This document shows, piece by piece, positions 10,927 to 17,708 of a stretch of DNA of 64,000 bases. The stretch lies in contig NZ_VIUW01000001.1 of assembly GCF_007828725.1 (NCBI RefSeq), forward strand, positions 1-64,000. The letters are read 5' to 3'. Position 1 is the stretch's first letter. Every line of letters starts with the position of its first letter. This stretch comes from Marihabitans asiaticum (GTDB taxonomy: Bacteria > Actinomycetota > Actinomycetes > Actinomycetales > Dermatophilaceae). The notes beneath the pieces were generated by a model, which was given only the letters and a program-made list of their open reading frames with translations, ran no database searches and was not told the DNA's origin. The translations under genes were made by a program, and so were the position numbers.

Positions 10927-11700
10927 ATGCCTGAGCGTCCTCGCCCCCCTCTGCGTACCGCCACTGTCGACCGCACCGAACGCATCGGTCGCGACCTCGT
11001 CCGGGTCGTGCTCACCGGCGAGGCTCTCGCCGACCTGCCCGAACTGGCCTTCACCGACCACTACGTCAAGCTCCTCTTCGGCGAGGTGACCCGCACCTAC
11101 ACCATCCGCAGCTTCGACCGCGTGACCCAGGAGATGGCGATCGACTTTGTCGTGCACGGCGACGCCGGCCTGGCGGGTCCGTGGGCGGCGCGAGCACAGC
11201 CGGGGGAGGAGATCAGCTTCCGCGGGCCCGGCGGCGCCTGGGCGCCGGACCCGAGCGCCGACGTGCACCTGCTCGCCGGTGACGAGAGCGCCGTCCCGGC
11301 GATCGCCGCGGCGATGGAGCAGCTGCCCGTCGGCGCGCGGGCCGAGGTCGTGATCGAGGTCGCCGACGCGGGGGGCGAGCTCGACCTGCCCGGCTGCCCG
11401 GGCGCTCGCATCACCTGGGTGCGCCGCGACGAGACCGGTCTGGGCTACGGGCATGCGCTCGCGGCGGCGGTCCGCGACCTGGAGTGGCCGAGGGGCCGGG
11501 TCGCGGCCTTCGCGCACGGCAACGCCGACATGGTCAAGGATCTGCGCCGCTACCTCTTCGTCGAGCGCGGCCTGCCCCGTGACCAGGTGTCGATCTCGGG
11601 GTACTGGCGCACCGGCCAGGACGAGGGCGCGTGGCAGGCCGGCAAGCGCGACTTCGTTGCCGCGATGGACGCCGAGGAGGCCGCGCTGGCGAAGGGGTGA
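10927..11700 (+). CDS. Siderophore-interacting protein / ferric-siderophore reductase (left copy)
   Basis: Intact duplicate of 12,013-12,786, 257 residues. Confidence 0.9.
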   Translation: MPERPRPPLRTATVDRTERIGRDLVRVVLTGEALADLPELAFTDHYVKLLFGEVTRTYTIRSFDRVTQEMAIDFVVHGDAGLAGPWAARAQPGEEISFRGPGGAWAPDPSADVHLLAGDESAVPAIAAAMEQLPVGARAEVVIEVADAGGELDLPGCPGARITWVRRDETGLGYGHALAAAVRDLEWPRGRVAAFAHGNADMVKDLRRYLFVERGLPRDQVSISGYWRTGQDEGAWQAGKRDFVAAMDAEEAALAKG

Positions 11701-11737
11701 GCCTAGGGGCAGCAGCGCCGACGGGTGAGCGCGGTGC

Positions 11738-11855
11738 TCAGGAGCCGGCGAGCTTATCCAGCCGGGTCTGCATCGCCTCGCGGCGGTGGGCGTTGCCGTG
11801 CAGGTCGACGTAGCGCTGCCCGTAGTGCTCGAGCAGGTCGTCGTCGAGCCGGCGC
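11738..11855 (-). CDS. Unidentified protein, C-terminal fragment cut by the palindrome axis (left copy)
   Basis: In the left copy the frame reads RRLDDDLLEHYGQRYVDLHG, then NAHRREAMQTRLDKLAGS and stop. It has no start because the sequence folds back at 11,856. The product is not recognised. It is polar and probably helical. This copy has CGCCCACC where the right copy has CGCCACC, and the left frame stays open to the stop, so the left version looks correct. Confidence 0.6.
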
Positions 11856-11858
11856 ACC
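11856..11858. other. Axis of the palindrome (3-nt spacer ACC)
   Basis: GAGCCGGCGC on the left and GCGCCGGCTC on the right abut this spacer. The axis falls inside a coding sequence. No recombination site, terminal-repeat signature or transposon end is visible here. Confidence 0.95.
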
Positions 11859-11975
11859 GCGCCGGCTCGACGACGACCTGCTCGAGCACTACGGGCAGCG
11901 CTACGTCGACCTGCACGGCAACGCCACCGCCGCGAGGCGATGCAGACCCGGCTGGATAAGCTCGCCGGCTCCTGA
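11859..11975 (+). pseudogene. Unidentified protein, C-terminal fragment cut by the palindrome axis (right copy, frameshifted)
   Basis: Mirror of 11,738-11,855 with one C missing at about 11,923, which shifts the frame after LHGNA. The 5' part is lost at the axis. It converges on the siderophore-interacting protein gene. Confidence 0.6.
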
Positions 11976-12012
11976 GCACCGCGCTCACCCGTCGGCGCTG
12001 CTGCCCCTAGGC

Positions 12013-12786
12013 TCACCCCTTCGCCAGCGCGGCCTCCTCGGCGTCCATCGCGGCAACGAAGTCGCGCTTGCCGGCCTGCCACGCGCCCTCGTCCTGGCCG
12101 GTGCGCCAGTACCCCGAGATCGACACCTGGTCACGGGGCAGGCCGCGCTCGACGAAGAGGTAGCGGCGCAGATCCTTGACCATGTCGGCGTTGCCGTGCG
12201 CGAAGGCCGCGACCCGGCCCCTCGGCCACTCCAGGTCGCGGACCGCCGCCGCGAGCGCATGCCCGTAGCCCAGACCGGTCTCGTCGCGGCGCACCCAGGT
12301 GATGCGAGCGCCCGGGCAGCCGGGCAGGTCGAGCTCGCCCCCCGCGTCGGCGACCTCGATCACGACCTCGGCCCGCGCGCCGACGGGCAGCTGCTCCATC
12401 GCCGCGGCGATCGCCGGGACGGCGCTCTCGTCACCGGCGAGCAGGTGCACGTCGGCGCTCGGGTCCGGCGCCCAGGCGCCGCCGGGCCCGCGGAAGCTGA
12501 TCTCCTCCCCCGGCTGTGCTCGCGCCGCCCACGGACCCGCCAGGCCGGCGTCGCCGTGCACGACAAAGTCGATCGCCATCTCCTGGGTCACGCGGTCGAA
12601 GCTGCGGATGGTGTAGGTGCGGGTCACCTCGCCGAAGAGGAGCTTGACGTAGTGGTCGGTGAAGGCCAGTTCGGGCAGGTCGGCGAGAGCCTCGCCGGTG
12701 AGCACGACCCGGACGAGGTCGCGACCGATGCGTTCGGTGCGGTCGACAGTGGCGGTACGCAGAGGGGGGCGAGGACGCTCAGGCAT
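12013..12786 (-). CDS. Siderophore-interacting protein / ferric-siderophore reductase
   Basis: Cytoplasmic FAD-dependent ferric-siderophore reductase of the SIP (ViuB-like) family, 257 residues, normal length. The N-terminal FAD-binding barrel carries RTYTIRSFD, the RxYT(V/I)R flavin motif of the family. The C-terminal half has LLAGDESAVPAIAAAMEQLP and ends with the typical VSISGYWRTGQDEGAW region. The protein would release iron from imported siderophores using NAD(P)H. The ATG lies 1 nt from an iron box and there is no room for a ribosome site. The TATACC inside the box sits 7 nt before the ATG, so a leaderless transcript repressed by iron-loaded DtxR/IdeR is a good inference. The divergent neighbour is the NAD(P)-binding gene. 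Confidence 0.9.
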   Translation of the reverse strand: MPERPRPPLRTATVDRTERIGRDLVRVVLTGEALADLPELAFTDHYVKLLFGEVTRTYTIRSFDRVTQEMAIDFVVHGDAGLAGPWAARAQPGEEISFRGPGGAWAPDPSADVHLLAGDESAVPAIAAAMEQLPVGARAEVVIEVADAGGELDLPGCPGARITWVRRDETGLGYGHALAAAVRDLEWPRGRVAAFAHGNADMVKDLRRYLFVERGLPRDQVSISGYWRTGQDEGAWQAGKRDFVAAMDAEEAALAKG

Positions 12787-12787
12787 G

Positions 12788-12807
12788 AGATTAGGTATAC
12801 CTAATCT
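12788..12807. promoter_or_regulatory. DtxR/IdeR-type iron box
   Basis: AGATTAGGTATACCTAATCT is a perfect palindrome matching the TTAGG...CCTAA family of DtxR/IdeR sites. It overlaps the probable -10 (TATACC) of the siderophore-interacting protein gene and lies 105 nt from the start of the divergent NAD(P)-binding gene. Confidence 0.85.
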
Positions 12808-12912
12808 GCGGTCGGGATGCCACCGGCCCCCTGACGCCTCGCCCCCGTAGCCCAGCGAACGGCGATGGGGCTCAGCGCTCCCGGGGCCGTTGATCGTGCG
12901 TAGGTTGGCTCC

Positions 12913-13819
12913 ATGAGCACCGTCCTCGTCGCGGGCGCCACCGGCTTCGTCGGTCAGCGTCTCGTCCCCGCCCTGCTCGACGCCGGCCACGAGGTGCGGG
13001 CGATGACCCGCAGCCCGCAGAAGTATTCCGGTCCCGGCGAGGCGGTCGAGGGGGACGTCGAGCGGCCGGAGACCCTCGGCCCGGCGATGGAGGGGGTCGA
13101 CATCGCGTACTACCTCGTGCACTCCCTCGACCAGGAGGACTTCGAGGAGGCCGAGGCGCGCTCGGCCCGCGCCTTCGGGCAGGCGGCCGCCGACGCCGGG
13201 GTCGATCAGATCGTCTTCCTCGGTGGGCTGGGCTCGGAGACCGACGAGCTGTCGGTGCACCTGCGCTCGCGCCGGGCGGTCGAGGGACATCTGGGCGAAG
13301 GGGGTGTGCCCGTCACCGTGCTGAGAGCGGCGGTGATCGTCGGGCACGGCGGGATCTCCTGGGAGATCACCCGCCAGCTGGTCAAGCACCTGCCCGCGAT
13401 GGTCGTCCCGAAGTGGGCGCAGACGCGGACCCAGCCGATCGCCCTCGATGACGTCGTGCGCTACCTCGTCGGGGTCGCCGGGGTCGAGGCGGCGATCGGG
13501 CAGGTCTTCGAGATCGGCGGGCCGGACCAGCTGACCTACGTCGAGATGCTCCAGCAGGCCGCCGAGAGCGGGGGACCGCCGGGTGCCGCCGATCGTGGAG
13601 GTGCCGGTGCTCACCCCGCAGCTCTCGGCGCGCTGGCTCGCGCTGGTCACCGATGTCGACGTCACCACAGGGCGCAACCTCATCGACTCGATGGACGTCG
13701 AGGTCCTCGTCACCGACCACACGATCCGCGAGGTCGTCCCCTTCGAGCCGATGACCTACCGCGAGGCCGTGGAGCGGGCGCTCGCGGACCGAGCCGCCTA
13801 CGACGACGCGAAGGGGTGA
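12913..13819 (+). pseudogene. NAD(P)-binding, NmrA/epimerase-like protein (right copy, one extra G)
   Basis: Mirror of the open gene at 9,895-10,800. A run of five G at about 13,571-13,575 replaces four in the left copy. This shifts the frame after residue 220 and fuses it to an out-of-frame path into the next gene. The last 78 residues (PPIVEVPVLTPQL onward, 13,583-13,819) are recovered in another frame. Probably a homopolymer error, so the functional gene should be taken from the left copy. Confidence 0.85.
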
Positions 13820-14616
13820 GTGCCGGCATGGGTGGTGACCGGTTGCGCCGGGTCGCGGTCACCCTGGCTGAGGTCTTCTGCATCGTCGGCACCCTCGTCG
13901 GGACGGGGGTGATCGGCACCCGGGTGGCCGAGTCCTCCGGCGGTGCGCTCGCGGCCGACGCGACCCGGATCGCGCCGGCCGGGCCGGCCTTCTCGATCTG
14001 GTCGGTGATCTACCTCGGGTTGTTCGCGCTGACCATCTACCAGTGGTTGCCGAGCCAGGCCACGCGTGCGCGGCATCGAGCCACCGGCTGGTGGGTGGCC
14101 GCGTCGATGGTGCTCAACGCGGCCTGGCTGCTCGTGACGCAGGCTGGCTGGATCTGGGTAAGCGTCGGCGTCATCGTCACGCTCGCGCTGGTGCTCGGGG
14201 TGGTCGTGCGGCGACTGACCGAGGTCGCGGCCGAGGGGCCGGTCGACCGGGTCGTCCTTGACGGGACGCTCGGGCTCTACCTGGGCTGGGTCGCGGTTGC
14301 GACCTGCGCCAACATCACAGCTGCGCTCGTCTCGTCGGGGGTCGAGCCTGGTGCCGCCGTCGCCGACGCCGCTGCCGTCGGGGTGCTCGTCGTGGTCGCC
14401 GTGCTCGGGGTCGTCCTCGCCCGCCGGCTGGGCGGGCGACTCGCGGTCGCCGGGGCGATGGCCTGGGGTCTGGCGTGGATCGTCGTCGGGCGCCTCACGG
14501 ACGAGCCGGAGTCGCTGGCCACCGCGATCGCGGCCGGGGTGGCGGCTGTGGTCGTCGTCGCCGCTGCCCTCGTGGCACGTAGGCGAGGATGGGCCGATGA
14601 CACAGCACCAGCCTGA
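13816..14616 (+). CDS. TspO/MBR-like integral membrane protein
   Basis: 266 residues with about seven to eight hydrophobic segments. The PAFSIWSVIYLGLFALTIYQ segment near residues 54-73 and the Trp-rich helices (AAWLLVTQAGWIW) resemble bacterial TspO/MBR-related proteins, although it is longer than the classic 160-residue TspO. The ligand and role are unknown. The GTG start overlaps the stop of the preceding gene (GTGA), which supports that start, and the 3' end overlaps the methyltransferase start by 20 nt. It is therefore translated as part of a coupled operon. Confidence 0.75.
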   Translation: MSAGMGGDRLRRVAVTLAEVFCIVGTLVGTGVIGTRVAESSGGALAADATRIAPAGPAFSIWSVIYLGLFALTIYQWLPSQATRARHRATGWWVAASMVLNAAWLLVTQAGWIWVSVGVIVTLALVLGVVVRRLTEVAAEGPVDRVVLDGTLGLYLGWVAVATCANITAALVSSGVEPGAAVADAAAVGVLVVVAVLGVVLARRLGGRLAVAGAMAWGLAWIVVGRLTDEPESLATAIAAGVAAVVVVAAALVARRRGWADDTAPA

Positions 14617-15241
14617 CGCCGACCGGTTCAGCGACGAGGCCGCCGGGTGGGACGACAAGCCCGGGCACGCCGAGCGGACCCTGGCAGTCGCCGCGCTGCT
14701 GCGGGCGACTCTCCCCCTTCGTCCCGACCTGGAGCTGCTCGAGATCGGCGGTGGCACCGGGTCGCTGAGCCGCGAGCTGGCCGATGTCATTGGCCGAGCG
14801 GTCGTCACCGATGTCGCGCCAGGGATGGTCGAGGTGGCCAGGGAGCGGTTGGCCGATCCTCGCTTCGAGGGGTGGGAGGCGCGGCGGTACGACATCGAGC
14901 GGGACGAGCTGCTCGACGAGCGGTTCGACGTCGTCGTCGGGGTGCTCACGCTGCATCACATGGGTGACGTCGCCGCGGTGATCGGTCGGTGCGCCCAGCT
15001 GCTGCGTCCCGGTGGTCACCTCGCGCTGGTCGATCTCGACCATGACGCGGAGGGCGCCTTCCACGCCGGGGTCGAGGACTTCGACGGGCACGACGGCTTC
15101 ACTCGGCAGAGCGCGAGGTCATGGCTGCAGAGCGCGGGGCTGGTCGAGGTCGAGGTACGCGACGCCGGTGCGATCACCAAGGAGGTCGACGGCGGCGAGC
15201 GCGACTTCCCGATGTTCCTCGCCACCGGGCGGCGGCCGTGA
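14597..15241 (+). CDS. Class I SAM-dependent methyltransferase
   Basis: 214 residues. LELLEIGGGTGSLSREL is the glycine-rich motif I for SAM. VVTDVAPGMVEVARERL is motif II with the acidic ribose-binding residue, and VVVGVLTLHHMGDV followed by LLRPGGHLALVDLD gives motifs IV-VI. This layout is common in small-molecule methyltransferases of the UbiE/Methyltransf_11 type. The substrate cannot be told. The start at 14,597 (GATGACACAG) lies inside the end of the TspO-like gene, and the stop overlaps the GTG of the broken GNAT gene. Confidence 0.85.
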   Translation: MTQHQPDADRFSDEAAGWDDKPGHAERTLAVAALLRATLPLRPDLELLEIGGGTGSLSRELADVIGRAVVTDVAPGMVEVARERLADPRFEGWEARRYDIERDELLDERFDVVVGVLTLHHMGDVAAVIGRCAQLLRPGGHLALVDLDHDAEGAFHAGVEDFDGHDGFTRQSARSWLQSAGLVEVEVRDAGAITKEVDGGERDFPMFLATGRRP

Positions 15242-15434
15242 TCACGCTGCGACACGCTCGGGACGACGATTCCGAGGCCACGGCCGCGGTGCCCGAGCGG
15301 CGGGGCTGCCACACATTGACGCGACGATCGGCGCGGACAACGAGGCCGGGCTCGCGTACCACCGGGCGATGGGTTTTGTCCCCTACCGCGGGGGCGAAGG
15401 GGTGATCCCGCACCGTTTCGACGTGGCCGGATAG
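15238..15434 (+). pseudogene. GNAT acetyltransferase with internal deletion
   Basis: A GTG start overlaps the methyltransferase stop (GTGA). The first 17 or so codons (ITLRHARDDDSEATAA) are a normal GNAT N-terminus. After about 15,290 the frame changes, and ARAAGLPHIDATIGADNEAG then AYHRAMGFVPYRG match a GNAT C-terminus. Only about 60 codons remain of the usual 150 or more, so the middle including the acetyl-CoA loop is missing. Both arms carry the same scar, so the deletion was in the source DNA. Confidence 0.65.
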
Positions 15435-15455
15435 GCCCCGCCTCGGCCGGCGGTG

Positions 15456-15481
15456 CTTCGCCCCCGCGGGTGGGGGCGAAG
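15456..15481 (+). terminator. CTTCGCCCCC hairpin after the methyltransferase operon
   Basis: GC-rich 10-bp stem CTTCGCCCCC / GGGGGCGAAG with a 6-nt loop, 22 nt after the GNAT remnant. The left copy is at 8,233-8,258. There is no T-run. Confidence 0.5.
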
Positions 15482-15524
15482 GTCGCCGTGCGGCGCGCGC
15501 GGTGCCATCTCATCAGCCTCCACC

Positions 15525-15547
15525 GTTGCCCCAGTATCTGGGGCAAC
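15525..15547. terminator. GTTGCCCCAG hairpin
   Basis: Perfect 10-bp stem with a 3-nt loop between two convergent remnants, which could serve both directions. Confidence 0.6.
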
Positions 15548-15561
15548 AGCCGAGCCGACCG

Positions 15562-15603
15562 CCACCCCCTTTCGCAGCTCCCCGGGGAGCCTCAGACCAA
15601 CGG
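15562..15603 (-). repeat. Interspersed palindromic repeat
   Basis: Minus-strand unit with the core GTCTGAGGCTCCCCGGGGAG and the tail CTGCGAAAGGGGG. It lies 17 nt after the stop of the YdeI remnant. Confidence 0.8.
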
Positions 15604-15619
15604 TCCATCGGCGGTGGAC

Positions 15620-15929
15620 TCAGCGCTCAAGGGCGCCCTTGCCGGCGAGGATCTTCTCCCGCGCCTTGGTCGAGCGGCTGGCGCGGGTCTCGGTCTTCTT
15701 CGCGGAGCCGACGCGAAGCGCCCAGCTCTTCTGCCGGCCGGGGGTGAGCGCGTCGAAGGCCTGCGCCATCTCGGGGTCGGCGGCCAGCGCCTCGGGCATC
15801 TCCACCTCAAGCTCGACCTTGGGTGGCCGCACGCCCTGCTCGGCGTACCCCATGGCCTCGCGCAGGTAGGCGCGGATCGTGTCCTCGTGTTGGCTGACCT
15901 GGCCGACCTCGGTGAACCGGAAGGCGTCG
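15620..15929 (-). pseudogene. YdeI/OmpD-associated-like protein, 5'-truncated
   Basis: The readable part begins FRFTEVGQVSQHEDTIRAYL and ends KAREKILAGKGALER. The middle LTPGRQKSWALRVGSAKK is the hallmark C-terminal region of YdeI-like (DUF1801 plus YdeI C-terminal) proteins. The N-terminal DUF1801 start is missing, because the frame meets the permease remnant at about 15,930, where that gene has also lost its 5' end. The ATG at 15,853 would give 77 residues but starts inside the conserved domain. I call it a deletion remnant. Confidence 0.65.
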
Positions 15930-16485
15930 GGCGCTCGGGCTGTTCGAGATCGCGGGGATCCCGTTCAGCATCCTGCTACCCGTCATCGGCATCATGGCCG
16001 CCACGGCGGAGTGGAGCCAGCGCGCCGGCCTGGTCACCTTCACGGTCGAACCGCGCCGCTGGCGCGTTATCTCCGCCCGCATCGTGGCGGTCACCGTCCT
16101 CAGCGCGCTCGTCGTCGTCGCCACCCTCATCGGCTCGTATGCGGTGGCCGCAGCCGCGGACCTGGCCGGGACCGACGTCGGCTACTCGTTCGAGGCCACG
16201 GCCATCGCCGGGTCGCTCGCCATGCTGCTGCTCTACGTGCTCCAAGGCGTTGCCTTCGGGTTCCTCCTCCTCAACACCCCGGCAGCGATCGTGATCATCC
16301 TCTCGCTCCCGATGGCCTGGCAGGTCGTCTTCGGGCTCAGAGAGCGGGCAGCCACCCTCGCGTCCTGGCTCGAAGCTCGTCGGTGGAACCGTGCAGGCGC
16401 GGGCACGCAGACCGAACTCGGTGCCCAGACCCTTGCTGCGAACCTGAGTCAGCTCTCGGCAGGCTGGTTCAGGAACCAGCGGTGA
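15930..16485 (+). pseudogene. ABC-2-type permease remnant
   Basis: Hydrophobic frame reading LGLFEIAGIPFSILLPVIGI, then TAEWSQRAGLVTFTVEPRR, with three later membrane segments. This is typical of actinobacterial ABC-2 permeases beside GntR/ATPase drug-type exporters. It has no N-terminus (first helix missing at the junction). Its tail after LREGAATLASW-like text (LRERAATLASWLEARRWN) runs 37 nt into the opposite VOC gene, so the 3' end is probably also lost. An internal ATG at 15,994 is not a convincing start. No matching ATPase is nearby. Confidence 0.6.
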
Positions 16486-16838
16486 CCGAACGGATCCACG
16501 AAGACCGCCACCCGCCCGGAGGGCGGGCTGTCCTCGGGGCCCCTGGCCATTGGCGTTCCTTGGCGGACGATGCGGGCGGCGGCCGCGTCGACGTCGGCGA
16601 CCGTGAGGTGCAGTGACACCGCCGCCCCGCGGGCGGGGTCGGGGGCCGCTATCCCGGCGGAGTCGAACTGGTCGGACATCATCCACTGGGCCTCGCCAAT
16701 CGCTAGTTCGCAGTGGCCGACCCGACCGTCGTCCATGACGATCGGGTCGTAGGTCACTTCGGCGCCCAGCGCGGCGACGTACCACTCGATGGCGGCTCGG
16801 GCGTCGGCGACGCACAGATAGGGAGTCAGCTGGGTCAT
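16449..16838 (-). CDS. VOC/glyoxalase-like protein
   Basis: 129 residues of the vicinal-oxygen-chelate superfamily in the PhnB/bleomycin-resistance style. It starts TPYLCVADARAAIEWYVAAL, contains GHCELAIGEAQWMMSDQF, and ends FVDPFGHRWFLNQ, the usual closing strand. It probably forms a dimer with a small-molecule or metal site, and the substrate is unknown. The ATG overlaps the upstream MerR-VOC stop by ATGA, so the two are co-translated and this protein may act on the ligand sensed by the regulator. Confidence 0.85.
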   Translation of the reverse strand: MTQLTPYLCVADARAAIEWYVAALGAEVTYDPIVMDDGRVGHCELAIGEAQWMMSDQFDSAGIAAPDPARGAAVSLHLTVADVDAAAARIVRQGTPMARGPEDSPPSGRVAVFVDPFGHRWFLNQPAES

Positions 16839-17641
16839 CGGGTTTCCTGTTCTTCGAGATCGGGGAGGGGTGTCTGGAACGACCAGAGGTGGCCCTCCGG
16901 GTCGCGCACGCTGTACTCGCGCACGCCGTAGGGCATGTCGGCCGGCTGGTGGTCGATCGCGGCGCCGGTTGCGGCCACGCGGGCGTGGTGGGCGTCGACG
17001 TCGTCGACGAGGATGGCGAGCGAGGCAGTGACCGTGCCGGTGGTGAGCGGCGAGACCATCCGGTGCTCGGGGGCCTCCCGGTGCAGCCAGACCACGCCGT
17101 CGCCAGCATGGACCTCGCCGTGCACCGCCCGATCGCCGTCGAAGCTGATCGGTCCAGGAGCCAGACCCAGTACATCGACGAGATAGGCGTGCCCGGCCGC
17201 GATGTCGCGGTACACCAGCAACGTGATCCGCCGCGTCAACGCGGGCTCATCAGCCGGTAGTCCTGAGAGCAGTTCAAGCAGGGCCTCGGCAGTGGGCTGG
17301 TCGCCCTCGAGGAGACGGGCCTCGACGCCCCGAACTCGTTCCCGCGCCCGAGCGAGGTCGGCCAGCTTCGAATCGAGGTCCACGAGGTGGCGCCGAGTGA
17401 GGCCGGGCAGCTCGTCCGTATCGAGGTTGAGGTCGGCCACGGACGTACCAAGTTCGCGGAGCAGCCGGATCCGGTAGAGCTGATCGATGGTGCCGCCGTC
17501 GTACCGGCGCCGGCCACCGACATCGCGGGCCGGAAGCAGCAGGCCCATCTCCTCGTAGTACCGCAGAGTGCGTTCAGTGACGCCTGTACGTCGGGCAACG
17601 TCGCCGATGCCCCACTGGCCGCCGGGGCTGGTGCTGGTCAT
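16835..17641 (-). CDS. MerR-type regulator fused to a VOC domain
   Basis: 268 residues. Residues about 10-75 are a MerR winged helix (GIGDVARRTGVTERTLRYYE, then GLLLPARDVGGRRRY). A helical dimer segment follows to about residue 125. The last 115 residues form a VOC domain (AYLVDVLGLAPGPISFDGDR ... YSVRDPEGHLWSFQTPL). Normal MerR drug sensors have no VOC domain, so this is a one-component regulator whose effector domain is enzyme-like. It is followed by a free-standing VOC gene in a 4-nt overlap. The ATG lies 67 nt from the dnaB stop. Confidence 0.85.
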   Translation of the reverse strand: MTSTSPGGQWGIGDVARRTGVTERTLRYYEEMGLLLPARDVGGRRRYDGGTIDQLYRIRLLRELGTSVADLNLDTDELPGLTRRHLVDLDSKLADLARARERVRGVEARLLEGDQPTAEALLELLSGLPADEPALTRRITLLVYRDIAAGHAYLVDVLGLAPGPISFDGDRAVHGEVHAGDGVVWLHREAPEHRMVSPLTTGTVTASLAILVDDVDAHHARVAATGAAIDHQPADMPYGVREYSVRDPEGHLWSFQTPLPDLEEQETR

Positions 17642-17708
17642 GCCGCCACGCTAAGACCTCACGTCGCGTCAGGAGCAAGGGCGGCGCCTCGACAGGCGGC
17701 GAAACCCA

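Larger units (their letters stand above)
1..11855. repeat. Giant inverted repeat, left arm
   Basis: This arm is the reverse complement of the right arm. Paired coordinates sum to 23,714 near the axis and drift to 23,710 at base 1 because of small indels. The copy is continuous from the axis to the window edge, so its true outer end is not visible. Differences seen are single-base indels in homopolymers, clustered in 1.6-2.2 kb and at three places in dnaB, plus one codon in the DUF2277 gene. No substitution independent of an indel was found. I infer a noisy duplicate of the right arm produced by a fold-back read or misassembly. A real inverted duplication is possible but less likely. Confidence 0.97.

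Noticed and set aside
11845-11869. Hairpin telomere or replication terminus at the axis
   Set aside because: The arms differ by long-read-type indels and the axis cuts a gene. No telomere-like motif or resolvase gene is present.
11725-12804. A 359-codon open frame straddling the palindrome axis, and its twin on the other strand (10,909-11,988)
   Set aside because: They are antisense shadows of the siderophore-interacting protein joined across the axis. No conserved motif, and extreme Arg/Ala bias.
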